DNA of 64,000 nt, taken from positions 62,001-126,000 of the forward strand of contig NZ_FMCW01000017.1 in the NCBI RefSeq assembly GCF_900091595.1, read 5' to 3'. Positions 25,227-33,707 of this stretch are shown in pieces. Made by a program: the position numbers and the translations under genes. The DNA is from Micromonospora haikouensis (GTDB taxonomy: Bacteria > Actinomycetota > Actinomycetes > Mycobacteriales > Micromonosporaceae). Below the pieces are notes generated by a model. It searched no databases. It saw only the letters and a program-made list of their open reading frames with translations, and was not told where the DNA came from. How positions within the stretch are numbered: the first letter of the stretch is position 1; each line of letters starts with the position of its first letter.

Positions 25227-28200
25227 GCGGCGAGGTGCTGGTGGTCGGCGGCGGCCGCCCGAACGCGTACCCGAGCATCGGCTCCGCGCTGTCGCGGGCC
25301 CGCCCGGGCACGACCATCGCGGTGCACGCCGGGCGCTACAGCGAGAGGCTCGTTGTCGGCAACAGCGTCACGATCGTCGCCGAGGACGGCGTCGGCACCG
25401 TCGAGGTGCACGTCGAGGAGGGCAGCGTCCTGGTCGGCAACGGCACGGGGGCGCAACTGCGCGGCATCGTGCTCTCCAGCGCGGACGACCGGCTCGCCGC
25501 CGTGGACGTGCACTCCGGGCAGGTCGCGCTGGACAACTGCGCCGTCCGGGGCGCCGCGTGGGTGGCGCTGCTGGCCCGGCACGAGGGCTCCATCGCGCTG
25601 CACGGCTGCACGGTCGGCAGCACGGGCGGCGCCGGCATCGTGGTCACCTCGGACCGGCTCAGCACGGTCGAGGACACGGTGGTCACCGACATCAGCTCGT
25701 CCGGCATCGTGGTCGCCGAGAAGGGCGTGCTCACCCTGCGGCGCAGCGCCGTGCGCAGCCCCGGCGACAACGGCATCTGCGTCAACGGCGACGCCCGCTG
25801 CGTCATCGAGGAGTGCGAGATCACCGGTGCGGGCAAACCCGCGCTGGTGGTGGAGCAGCGCGGGCACGCCCGGGTCACCGGGCTCACCGTCCGCGACAGC
25901 CGCAACGTCGACCTCTACGTCCGCGGCGAGGTGGACGTGACGGTCACGGGCTCCGAGTTCGCCGGCGCCGAGGTGCAGGCGGCGCACGTGGCCGACGGCG
26001 CCACGCCGCACTTCCACGACTGCCTCTTCCGCTCGGCGGGCGGGGCCGCCGTGCACGTCACCGGCGGGGCCCGCCCCCGCTTCACCGACTGCACGGTCGC
26101 CGACTCCCCCGTCGGCGTCCAGGCCGACGGCGGGAGCCGGCCACGGTTCGACGGCCTGACCGTGCACGGCACCGGCGAACACGTCGCCAGGGTCGTCGGC
26201 GGCGCCGACGTCGAGCTGGGACGGCTGCGCGCGGACCGGTTCGCCGGCGCCGGCCTGCTGGTCGACGGCGCGACGGTCGAGGGCACGGACCTGCGGGTGG
26301 ACGGCGGCGCGGGGGTCGCCGTCGAGGTCCGCGGCGGGGGCGTCGCGACGGTGCGCGACGCGCGGCTCTCCGGCGGCGGCGAGCACGCCGTCACGGTCGG
26401 CGGCGGGTCCACCCTGGGGCTCGAATCGGCCCGGCTGCGGGGCGCCGGACTGCTCGCCGTGGACGCGGCGACCGTCACCGTACGCGACTGCGAGATCGTG
26501 GCGGCATCGGGCACCGCGCTGACCGCCGGGGACGGGGTGGTCCTCACGGCCACTCGTACCCGGATCCGCGACGCCGGCGGCACCGGCGTGCTGCTGGGCC
26601 CCGGCAGCAGCGGCACCCTCACCGAGTGCGAGGTGCTGGACAGCGCCGGCGACGGGGTCGGCGTCGACACCGGCCTGCCGGTCGAGCTGACCCGTTGCAC
26701 GGTGCGGGGCAGCGCCGGGGAGGACCTGCGCCGCGGCGCGGACGCCCGGGTGGCGCTGCGGGACACGGAGGACCCCGTTCGCGCGCCGGGCCACTCCCCC
26801 CGCCCGCCCGACGCGTCCCCGGCCGACGACGGGCCGCCGACCCCACCGCCCGGCGCGGAGTCGCCGGCCGGGGCGCTGGGCGAACTCGCCGGCCTGATCG
26901 GGCTCAGGGGCGTCAAGCAGGAGGTCAGCGCCCTGGTCAACCTCATCCGGATGGCGCAGGCGCGGCAGCGGATGGGCCTGCCGATGCCGCCGATGAGCCG
27001 GCACCTCGTCTTCGCCGGCCCGCCGGGCACCGGCAAGACCACGGTGGCCCGGCTCTACGGCTCGGTTCTGGCCGAACTCGGCGTCCTGACCAAGGGACAC
27101 CTGGTCGAGGCGGCCCGGGCGGACCTGGTCGGACAGTACATCGGATCGACCGCGATCAAGACCACCGAGCTGGTCACCAGGGCGCTGGGTGGGGTCCTGT
27201 TCGTCGACGAGGCGTACACGCTCTCCGCCGGCTCGGGCGGGTCCGGGCCGGACTTCGGCCAGGAGGCCATCGACGCGCTGATGAAGATGATGGAGGACCA
27301 CCGCGACGAGCTGGTCGTGATCGTGGCCGGCTACTCGGAGCTGATGGGGCGGTTCCTCGACTCCAACCCCGGCCTGGCCTCCCGGTTCACCCGGACCGTC
27401 GAGTTCCCGAACTACTCGGTCGACGAGCTGGTCACGATCACGTCGAACCTGTGCGCCAAGCACTACTACGAGCTGACCGACGACGCCCACGACGCCGTGA
27501 CCCGCTACTTCGAGCGGGTGCCGAAGGGGCCGACGTTCGGCAACGGCCGGGTCGCCCGCAAACTGTTCGAGGCGATGATCAACAACCAGGCGTCCCGGCT
27601 GGCGGCCCTGCCGCCGGGCCGGGACGTCGCCCTGAACCGCCTGACCGCTGCCGACCTGGGGCCGGAGCTGGCCCTGCTCGACGAGCTGCCGACGCCGGCC
27701 GACTCCGCGCCCGACGCGGCGGCCGACCCGGCCGGCGCGGTCGACGCGACCCACGGCTGGCGGCGGATGGGCGAGCTGGTCGGCGGCGAGGCCGTGCGCG
27801 AGGCCGCCGCGGCGACCCTGGTGGAGCTCTGCCGGCTACGCGGCCGTCACCGGTCGATCGGCAGGGCCGGCAACGTCGTCATCACCGGCCGGCGGGGCGA
27901 CGGCCGCACCGAGTACGCCCGGCACTACGCCGCGGCGCTGTCCGAGCTGGGCCTGGTGTCGACCGGCCAGCTGGTCCGGGTGTCGGTGGCCGGCGACCTC
28001 GCGCCGCAGTGGCCCGGCCAGGCCCGCCACCTGGTCCGGGCGGCGGTCCGCGACGCGCGGGGCGGGGTGCTCGTCGTCGAGCACGCCCGCGTCGAGGCCG
28101 CCGCCGAGGTGCTGGAGGCGTTGGTCGACGAGATGCGCGACAACCCTGCCGACCCGCTGGTGGTCCTGATCGGCGAGGAGCCGGCAACCGACGGCGTGCC

Positions 28201-28492
28201 GGGGCTGGCGGACGCCTTCGGCCGGCACTGGCGGGTGCCACCGCACTCGGCCGCCGAGCTGGGCGAGATCGCCGTACGGCAGCTGCTGCGCCGGGGACAC
28301 GAGGTGCCCGACGAGGTCCGCGCGGCGATCGCGGACCTGGCCGCGCGGCTGGCCGAGCCCACTGTACGCGGCGCGCACCTGCTCGCCGCCGGCCTGGCCC
28401 GCACCGCCGCGTCGCGTACCCTCGCCGTGGCCGACCTGGTCGGCGTGAGCTGGAGCCCGCAGCCGACGGGCGGCCTGGCCGCGGTCGGCTGA
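25223..28492 (+). CDS. Beta-helix / AAA+ (CbbX-EccA-like) / pseudo-AAA fusion protein
   Basis: 1,089 residues from ATG 25223 (ATGA overlap with the preceding gene). Residues 1-520 are a right-handed parallel beta-helix built from many short turns of the type VxGSTGGAGIVV and SGIVVAEKGVLTLRR. After a Pro-rich linker (520-550), residues 555-820 are an AAA+ ATPase of the CbxX/CfqX type, as in the C-terminal half of the T7SS ATPase EccA: Walker A GPPGTGKT (K605), Walker B LFVDEAY (D662/E663), and NPGLASRF near the arginine finger. Residues 845-1080 repeat the AAA layout but with GRRGDGRTEY instead of a Walker A and VVEHAR instead of a Walker B, so this half is probably inactive. Likely a cytoplasmic remodelling ATPase that handles T7SS-like substrates through its beta-helix. 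Confidence 0.85.
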   Translation: MSGEVLVVGGGRPNAYPSIGSALSRARPGTTIAVHAGRYSERLVVGNSVTIVAEDGVGTVEVHVEEGSVLVGNGTGAQLRGIVLSSADDRLAAVDVHSGQVALDNCAVRGAAWVALLARHEGSIALHGCTVGSTGGAGIVVTSDRLSTVEDTVVTDISSSGIVVAEKGVLTLRRSAVRSPGDNGICVNGDARCVIEECEITGAGKPALVVEQRGHARVTGLTVRDSRNVDLYVRGEVDVTVTGSEFAGAEVQAAHVADGATPHFHDCLFRSAGGAAVHVTGGARPRFTDCTVADSPVGVQADGGSRPRFDGLTVHGTGEHVARVVGGADVELGRLRADRFAGAGLLVDGATVEGTDLRVDGGAGVAVEVRGGGVATVRDARLSGGGEHAVTVGGGSTLGLESARLRGAGLLAVDAATVTVRDCEIVAASGTALTAGDGVVLTATRTRIRDAGGTGVLLGPGSSGTLTECEVLDSAGDGVGVDTGLPVELTRCTVRGSAGEDLRRGADARVALRDTEDPVRAPGHSPRPPDASPADDGPPTPPPGAESPAGALGELAGLIGLRGVKQEVSALVNLIRMAQARQRMGLPMPPMSRHLVFAGPPGTGKTTVARLYGSVLAELGVLTKGHLVEAARADLVGQYIGSTAIKTTELVTRALGGVLFVDEAYTLSAGSGGSGPDFGQEAIDALMKMMEDHRDELVVIVAGYSELMGRFLDSNPGLASRFTRTVEFPNYSVDELVTITSNLCAKHYYELTDDAHDAVTRYFERVPKGPTFGNGRVARKLFEAMINNQASRLAALPPGRDVALNRLTAADLGPELALLDELPTPADSAPDAAADPAGAVDATHGWRRMGELVGGEAVREAAAATLVELCRLRGRHRSIGRAGNVVITGRRGDGRTEYARHYAAALSELGLVSTGQLVRVSVAGDLAPQWPGQARHLVRAAVRDARGGVLVVEHARVEAAAEVLEALVDEMRDNPADPLVVLIGEEPATDGVPGLADAFGRHWRVPPHSAAELGEIAVRQLLRRGHEVPDEVRAAIADLAARLAEPTVRGAHLLAAGLARTAASRTLAVADLVGVSWSPQPTGGLAAVG

Positions 28493-28503
28493 GGGCGGGC
28501 CCG

Positions 28504-28824
28504 TTGGACGCCGAGGACTTCGCCGGGGACCTGTTCCTCGCCCTGGCCACGCAGGGCCGCCTGGAGCTGGACGCGGCGGTGGCCGACGAGGCCGTCGCCG
28601 GGCTGCGGCGCACGCTGGACGTCGTCGTGGAGCGGATGCGGATCCTGCGGGTGTGGGAGGGCGGGGCCCGTCCCGCCGTGTGCGACCTGCCGCCGGGGCT
28701 CGCCCAGGCCGTGGTGGACGTCGTCTTCGCCGAGCAGCTGACGCCCGGCCGGCTGGAGCACGCCGCCCGGGAGCTACCCAAGTACATCGAGGCCCTCCGG
28801 CTCGCCCGCCGGCCGCCGCGGTGA
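28504..28824 (+). CDS. Small hypothetical protein (106 aa) of the AAA cassette
   Basis: I place the start at TTG 28504, with GAGGGCGGG 4-5 bases upstream and immediately after the AAA gene stop (28490-28492). The product, 106 residues, is helical: LDAEDFAGDLFLALATQG, a long helix around VAGLRRTLDVVVERMRILRVW, and a C-terminal helix ELPKYIEALRLARRPPR. There are no membrane segments and no known motif. Its 11-base distance to the AAA gene suggests a small partner of the same complex, perhaps a co-chaperone. The function is unknown. Confidence 0.65.
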   Translation: MDAEDFAGDLFLALATQGRLELDAAVADEAVAGLRRTLDVVVERMRILRVWEGGARPAVCDLPPGLAQAVVDVVFAEQLTPGRLEHAARELPKYIEALRLARRPPR

Positions 28825-28904
28825 GCCGCCCGCCGGGATCGTGAAGGGTTCGTGAAGACGCCCTGCCGAGACTTGGTCGCGTGCCGAGTCACCGGGAGGT
28901 TGTT

Positions 28905-29528
28905 GTGGAACAGGTCAGGGTCGCCGTGCACGCGACGGATCCGCTGAGCCGGGCCGGCGTCGGCGACTACCTGCGGCATCGTGCCGAGGTGACCCTGCTC
29001 GACGACGGGCGGCAGGACGAGGCCGACGTGCTGCTCGTCGTCGCCGACCGGCTCACCACCGACGTCGTGGCGGTGCTGCGGCGCAACGCGGCCGGATCCG
29101 GCGCGCCCACCGTCCTGATCGCCAACGAGATCAGCCAGACGGAGTTGATCACGGCGGTCGACTGCCGGGTGGTGGCGATCCAGCCCCGGGCGGCGATCAC
29201 CACGGACCGGCTCGTCGACAGCCTGGTGGCGGCCCGCGACGGCGGCGGGGTGATGCCCCCGAACCTGGTCGGCGAGCTGCTCAAGCACATCGAGCGGCTC
29301 CAGCGCGACGTGCTCACCCCGCACGGCCTGACCGCCTCGGGCCTGAACGCGCGGGAGATCGACGTGCTCCGCCTGATGGCCGAGGGCCTGGACACCAACG
29401 AGATCGCCAGCCGGCTCTGCTATTCCGAACGCACCGTCAAGAACGTCATCTACGGCTTCACGCACCGCCTCAAGCTGCGGAACCGCTCGCACGCGGTCGC
29501 GTACGCCCTCCGTGCCGGGATGATCTGA
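28905..29528 (+). CDS. LuxR-type regulator with degenerate receiver domain
   Basis: 207 residues from GTG 28905, chosen because GGGAGG lies 5 bases ahead; GTG 28881 in the same frame would add 8 residues. The N-terminal half has a receiver-like layout but lacks the usual acidic pair (VAVHATD instead of VVDD), has no clear phosphoacceptor in the standard context, and lacks the conserved Lys. This suggests phosphorylation-independent control. The C-terminal 65 residues are a normal LuxR/NarL HTH: LNAREIDVLRLMAEGLDTN, IASRLCYSERTVKNVI, HRLKLRNRSHAVA. It stands alone, 80 bases after the small protein gene, and is a candidate local regulator of the T7SS-like cassette. Confidence 0.88.
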   Translation: MEQVRVAVHATDPLSRAGVGDYLRHRAEVTLLDDGRQDEADVLLVVADRLTTDVVAVLRRNAAGSGAPTVLIANEISQTELITAVDCRVVAIQPRAAITTDRLVDSLVAARDGGGVMPPNLVGELLKHIERLQRDVLTPHGLTASGLNAREIDVLRLMAEGLDTNEIASRLCYSERTVKNVIYGFTHRLKLRNRSHAVAYALRAGMI

Positions 29529-29608
29529 CCGCTGCCGTCGGTTGCGGGTCGCCCCCGCGTCGCGGCGCGTGCGCAACGGCACCGGATCACTGCTGCTCCC
29601 CGCACGAG

Positions 29609-29628
29609 CGGCGGGCGTACGCCCGCCG
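29609..29628. terminator. 20-bp perfect palindrome after the LuxR-type gene
   Basis: CGGCGGGCGT is followed directly by its reverse complement, ending at 29628. Placed 80 bases after the stop codon, it could be an I-shaped terminator or a dimer-binding operator. There is no T tract. Confidence 0.35.
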
Positions 29629-29686
29629 GACCCGTTCCGTGTCCACCACCCCACTGTTAGCTATCGGGGGTGTCAAATCGCCCTAG

Positions 29687-30049
29687 GGTGCGGACCGGCC
29701 CGACCGCCGGGTCTACGCGTTGACCCCTGCCGGGCAGCAGCGGGTCGCCGCCTGGCTAGCCGAGGTGCACTGGCCGAGGCCCGACCTCACCGAGTTCCAC
29801 CTCAAGCTGGTGGCCGCCGCTGCCGCCCGGCTCGCCGACCCGGTGGATCTGGTCGACGCGCAGCGGCGTGAGGTGCTGCGCCGCCTGCGCGACGCCCAGC
29901 GGGCCGCGTTGGACCGGGCGGTGGACCCGGTCGTCGGGTTGCTGTTGGAGGGGGTCGTGTTGCGGCTGCGGGCCGACCTGGAGTGGCTGGAAGCGTGCGA
30001 GCGGACCTGGACCGGGCGTGACCAGGCCGGGCAGGAGGCCAAGCGATGA
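29687..30049 (+). pseudogene. PadR-family regulator remnant, DNA-binding domain missing
   Basis: The frame opens after a TAG (29684-29686) and reads through a typical PadR wing end (DRPDRRVYALTPAGQQRVAAWL) into the PadR C-terminal helical dimerisation domain (HLKLVAAAAARL, RRLRDAQRAALDRA, RADLEWLEACERTW). The first 60 or so residues, which would hold the winged helix, are absent from the sequence upstream, so a deletion or rearrangement removed the start. Its stop overlaps an ATG at 30046, and the ABC ATPase gene follows at once, the common PadR-ABC transporter arrangement. The N-terminal domain is missing, so it is unlikely to act as a regulator. Confidence 0.75.
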
Positions 30050-30082
30050 CCGAGGGCGGCGGGGCACGCCGGGTGGCGCCGC

Positions 30083-30475
30083 ATGACCGGGCCGGCGGTG
30101 CTGCGGGCCCGCGCGGTGAGCAGGTGGTACGGCCGGGACAGCGCCCTCGTGCGCGCGGTCGACGACGTCGACCTGGAAGTGCCGGCGGGGCAGACGCTGG
30201 CCATCATGGGTCCCAGCGGCTGCGGCAAGTCGACCCTGCTGCACCTGCTCGGCGGGCTGCAACGCCCCACCCACGGCGAGATCGTGCTGGCCGGGCAGCG
30301 GGTCGACGCCATGAGCGAACGCGCCCTCGCCCAGCTGCGGCGACAGCACATCGGCTTCGTCTTCCAGTCGTTCCACCTCATGGACGAGCTGACCGCCGTG
30401 GAGAACGTCGAGCTGGCCGCGTTGCTGGCCGGGCGGTCTCCCCGCCGGGCCCGGCAACGCGCCCTGTCAAGTTAA
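30083..30475 (+). pseudogene. ABC transporter ATPase, cut off by IS256-family insertion
   Basis: From ATG 30083 the product reads as a MacB/LolD-type ATPase: VDLEVPAGQTLAIMGPSGCG leading into the Walker A, HLLGGLQRPTHGEIVL, and the Q-loop IGFVFQSFHLMDELT. It stops after 130 residues, before the signature LSGGQ, Walker B and H-loop; a full subunit has about 230. The last codons CTG TCA AGT TAA lie inside the left inverted repeat of the IS element, so the stop is supplied by the insertion. The rest of the gene and the permease do not appear on the other side of the element. Confidence 0.85.
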
Positions 30476-31829
30476 CGGCTGATCTTGGTTGTTGAGGTGG
30501 TCAGTTGTTGGCCGGGGTGAGCCGGCCTTCGAAGGCGATCTGGAAGGCGTTCAGGGGTGCCTTCCAGCGCATGGTCCACCGTCGGCGTACGGTGCCGGTG
30601 GGGTCGAGGCTCATCAACGCCATGTAGACGCACTTGAGTGCTGCGGCCTCGTTCGGGAAGTGGCCCCGGGCGCGGACGGCCTTGCGGATGCGGGCGTTCA
30701 CGCTCTCGATCGCGTTGGTGGAGCAGATGACCTTGCGGATCTCCACGTCGAAGGCGAGGAAGGGCACGAACTCGGCCCAGGCGTTCTCCCACAGCTTCAC
30801 GATCGCCGGGTACTTGCGTCCCCAGGTCTCGGCGAACTCGAGGAACCGTTCGGTCGCGGCGTCCTCGGTCGCCGCGGTGTAGACCGGTTTGAGTGCTTTG
30901 GCGATCTTGTCCCAGTCCTGGCGAGCCGCGTACCGGAACGAGTTGCGCAACAGATGCACCACACAGGTCTGCACGATCGTGCGCGGCCACACCGTCGCGA
31001 CAGCGTCCGGCAGGCCCTTGAGCCCGTCACAGACCAGCATCAACACGTCGGCGACACCGCGGTTCTTCAGCTCGGTGAGCACATGCAGCCAGTGCTTCGC
31101 GCCCTCACCACCGTCACCAGCCCAGATCCCGAGGATGTCCCGGTTGCCGTCGACCGTGACCGCCATGACGACGTAGATCGGCCGGTTCGCGACCTGACCA
31201 TCGCGGATCTTGACGTTGACGGCGTCGATGAACACGACCGGATACACCCTGTCGAGAGGCCGGTTCTGCCACTCGGCCATCCCGTCCATCACCTTGTCGG
31301 TGATGGTGGAGATCGTCTGCCTCGACACCTCGGCGCCATAGACCTCAGCCAGATGCGCGGCGATCTCCCCATGGGTCAAGCCCTTGGCCGACAACGACAG
31401 CACCATGTCGTCGACCCCGGTCAGGCGCCGCTGACGCTTGCGCACGATCTGCGGCTCGAACGTCCCGGCGGCATCGCGTGGAACTCGCACCTCGACCGGC
31501 CCGACGTCGGTGAGCACCGTCTTGGTCCGGCTGCCGTTGCGGGTGTTCCCGCTGCCCCGACCGGCCGGGTCGTGCTTGTCGTAGCCGACGTGGTCGGTGA
31601 TCTCTCCCTCAAGGGCGGACTCGAGGACCCGCTTGGTCAGCTGCTGCAGCAGCCCGCCCTCACCGGTCAGCTTCAACCCGTCATCACGAGCCCGATCGAC
31701 CAGCATCGCGATCAACTGCTCATCCGTGACCGCACCCACCGGCCCGGCGGCCGACTGTCCCACGGTGGTCTCGGTCGTCATCTGGCGTCTCTCCCTTGAT
31801 CGGTCGATCAGCCGTTATTTGTACAGTCC
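30461..31829. mobile_element. IS256-family insertion sequence, about 1.37 kb
   Basis: One transposase gene is flanked by imperfect inverted repeats. The left end (30461-30484) and the reverse complement of the right end (31806-31829) agree at 18 of 24 positions, with an exact 12-base core TAACGGCTGATC and a shared CTGT near the tip. Size and gene content fit IS256. I see no target duplication in the bases outside the ends, and the flanking genes do not match each other, so a deletion or recombination happened at or after insertion. Confidence 0.85.
30501..31781 (-). CDS. IS256-family transposase
   Basis: 426 residues, intact from ATG 31781. Family marks: LVDRARDDGLKLTGEGGLLQ near the start, VLESALEGEITDHVGYDKHD, the DDE-type catalytic region with VVFIDAVNVKIRDGQ, ILGIWAGDGGEGAKHW, LMLVCDGLKGLPDAV (the second Asp) and NAIESVNARIRKAVRARGHF (catalytic Glu region). 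No frameshift is seen, so the element may still be active. Other copies in the genome are likely. Confidence 0.95.
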   Translation of the reverse strand: MTTETTVGQSAAGPVGAVTDEQLIAMLVDRARDDGLKLTGEGGLLQQLTKRVLESALEGEITDHVGYDKHDPAGRGSGNTRNGSRTKTVLTDVGPVEVRVPRDAAGTFEPQIVRKRQRRLTGVDDMVLSLSAKGLTHGEIAAHLAEVYGAEVSRQTISTITDKVMDGMAEWQNRPLDRVYPVVFIDAVNVKIRDGQVANRPIYVVMAVTVDGNRDILGIWAGDGGEGAKHWLHVLTELKNRGVADVLMLVCDGLKGLPDAVATVWPRTIVQTCVVHLLRNSFRYAARQDWDKIAKALKPVYTAATEDAATERFLEFAETWGRKYPAIVKLWENAWAEFVPFLAFDVEIRKVICSTNAIESVNARIRKAVRARGHFPNEAAALKCVYMALMSLDPTGTVRRRWTMRWKAPLNAFQIAFEGRLTPANN

Positions 31830-33016
31830 CGCCGGTTTTTTCTGGTCCGACCCAGGTGCCCTGCCCACGCGATCGCCATGAGCACCGCGATGACGACCAG
31901 TTCTCGGCTGAACCCGGTGCAGGCGACCGTACTGATCGCCACCAGCCCGAACGTCGCGAGCACGATCGGTTTGCTGACGCGTGGGACCGGGGAGGGGCGG
32001 GACGACGGTCCTGCGCGGTGAGGGCGGCACAGGGCCAGGATCACGATCGCCACGACGGCGGCGAGCATCGTCGGTGCGAGCAGGAGTTGGCCCTCGTCGC
32101 CGAGAACGAGCCACGACCAGATCGGTCCCTCATGGGTGGCGAATCCCCACTTGAGGACGGCGAGGTAGTCCCGTACGACGTGGATGACCATGAAGACGGC
32201 GCTCCCGCCGGCCACGACGGCCAGCAGGGCGAGAACACCGCTGGCCGCCGGATGGTGCTCCGAGCGGCGGCTCGCCCAGCCCGCCAACAGCCAGCCGATC
32301 GCGGTGCCGAGCAGCCCGCCTGCCGCGAATGCGGCGGGCAGCGAGGCCGGCTCGGCCCGGCGTACCGAGACCTCGAACCAACCACCGTCTGTCGGGTTCA
32401 GGGACTGGTGGTTGTTGGCGAAGGTCAGCACCCAACCGTCCTTCGCCGCAGTCAGGGTCTCGGCGGTACGCAGATCGGTGTGACCCGCGAAGGACGTCGG
32501 CCCGAGTCTCCAGCCGACGGCGGTCAGTCGGTCGGCGACATCGGCGTCATAGCTGCGCAGGTCGGGTATCGGCGTGACATGGTCGGCCTGGTAGCGGACC
32601 TGGCTGAACTGGGCCTCGCCGTTACCGTTGACGAAGACCCGGTCGTGCCGCTCAAGTGTGGGGGCCAGGACACCCGGCGTGACCAGTGCGGCGATGCCGG
32701 CCATGTCCGTCGCGGTGGGCAGCGGCCGGTCGGTCTCGCCGACGAGGCGGGCGGCGAGCGACGCGGTCACGAAGCCGCTGAGCAGCGCGACGACGACGGC
32801 GACGGGGACCACCGCCCGGCTGCCCGGTCGCCCCAGCCGCGCTCGCGGGGCGTGCCGGAGCACGTCGAGGATCTCCCGTACGGCAGGTCTGCGGCGACCC
32901 GCTTCCTCGGCGGCCAGGAGCATCGTGTCGAGCAGTTCGGCGCGGCGAGGCCCGGGCGGGTAGGCGCGCGCGAGCAGACGGTAGCGCCGGTGCGTCGCCG
33001 ATCTCGTCTCTCTCAT
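31808..33016 (-). CDS. Multi-pass membrane protein, 3' end fused into the IS end
   Basis: 402 residues from ATG 33016, overlapping the PadR stop by 4 bases. An N-terminal cytoplasmic part (1-65, with RRYRLLARAYPPGPRR) precedes TM1 (VVPVAVVVALLSGFVTASLA), a roughly 150-residue outer segment, and five further hydrophobic segments. This looks like the permease-type or unknown membrane partner commonly encoded after PadR regulators. The last seven codons and the TGA at 31808-31810 lie in the right inverted repeat of the IS element, so the natural C-terminus has been replaced. How much was lost cannot be told; the core may still fold. Confidence 0.7.
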   Translation of the reverse strand: MRETRSATHRRYRLLARAYPPGPRRAELLDTMLLAAEEAGRRRPAVREILDVLRHAPRARLGRPGSRAVVPVAVVVALLSGFVTASLAARLVGETDRPLPTATDMAGIAALVTPGVLAPTLERHDRVFVNGNGEAQFSQVRYQADHVTPIPDLRSYDADVADRLTAVGWRLGPTSFAGHTDLRTAETLTAAKDGWVLTFANNHQSLNPTDGGWFEVSVRRAEPASLPAAFAAGGLLGTAIGWLLAGWASRRSEHHPAASGVLALLAVVAGGSAVFMVIHVVRDYLAVLKWGFATHEGPIWSWLVLGDEGQLLLAPTMLAAVVAIVILALCRPHRAGPSSRPSPVPRVSKPIVLATFGLVAISTVACTGFSRELVVIAVLMAIAWAGHLGRTRKNRRDCTNNG

Positions 33017-33354
33017 CCGAACGTCACCGTCGCCGGCCCGGCGGGCGGACTCAGGGTGTTCAGCAGCCGGGTGGCGGTCTGCACCTTGCGACTGAGTCGT
33101 TGCGTCTCCACAGTCAACGCGGCGCCGCCCTCCTCGGTCAGTCGGTAGTAGCGGCGGAGCCGTCCGTCCACGGCCTCCTCCCGGTCGACCTCCACCAGTC
33201 CCTCGGCGGCCAGCCGGTCCAGCGCGGCGTAGAGCGTGGCCGGCAGCAGCCGCGTCTCACCACCGGACAGCTTCGCTACCTGCTGGATCACGCCGTATCC
33301 GTGGCGGGGCTGCTCCACCAGGGCGGTCAGGATCCAGAACGTCGGTTCTCTCAT
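33013..33354 (-). CDS. PadR-family transcriptional regulator
   Basis: 113 residues from ATG 33354 (MREPTFWILTAL); the frame extends to 33387 but those codons lie in the AT-rich promoter. The winged helix is complete: HGYGVIQQVAKLSGGETRLLPATLYAALDRLAAEGLVE, then RLRRYYRLTEEGGAAL. The C-terminal helix is short, as in the PadR-s2 group. It is coupled by ATGA to the membrane protein gene, which it presumably represses along with itself. It is intact, unlike the PadR remnant at 29687-30049. Confidence 0.9.
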   Translation of the reverse strand: MREPTFWILTALVEQPRHGYGVIQQVAKLSGGETRLLPATLYAALDRLAAEGLVEVDREEAVDGRLRRYYRLTEEGGAALTVETQRLSRKVQTATRLLNTLSPPAGPATVTFG

Positions 33355-33364
33355 CGGACGTGTC

Positions 33365-33402
33365 ACGCGATAGAATATACAAATCATTTGACTATTAAGC
33401 CA
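33365..33402 (-). promoter_or_regulatory. AT-rich promoter/operator of the PadR gene
   Basis: About 35 bases that are mostly A and T in a GC-rich window. On the minus strand it reads AAATGATTT (an odd palindrome) followed by GTATATTCTATCG just before the start codon region. Such AT-rich dyads are typical PadR autoregulatory sites; the exact contacts are inferred. Confidence 0.45.
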
Positions 33403-33430
33403 GAGTGGATCCTCGGCGTGCGTCCGCCCA

Positions 33431-33707
33431 TCCCGAACGTCGACGGATGCAAAGGAGTGCCGCAGTCGGCGAACAAGCAGCCGGCCAGCAGCAGGTACAC
33501 CACGACCCGGGCCGGCAACAGGCGCACACGTCGCTGCGTACGCCGGGTCGCGGCGAGGACGTCATCGACCATCTCGAACGGCACGAGGCGGGTCAGCTCA
33601 CCGAGATGACCCGCCGCGAACGGTCCGGCAGCTACCGTGACCGTCCGTGTTATGGCAATCTGTTCCACCGAGCGGGGTTCCTGGTTCGGGTTGTCTTGGA
33701 GTGACAA
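33431..33707 (-). pseudogene. IS4-family transposase, N-terminal fragment
   Basis: From TTG 33707 the frame reads ITRTVTVAAGPFAAGHLGEL, RLVPFEMVDDVLAATRRTQR and LLPARVVVYLLLAGCLFAD, which matches the N-terminal domain of IS4-type transposases common in actinobacteria. Homology ends after about 85 residues, and the frame then runs into unrelated sequence toward 33384. No DDE catalytic domain follows. Sequence at about 33770-33795 (CCTAACTGAACGGCGTTGCC) may be the outer end of the old element. Confidence 0.7.

Noticed and set aside
30440..31850. Target-site duplication of the IS256-family element
   Set aside because: The 8-10 bases outside the two ends do not match each other in any register I tried.
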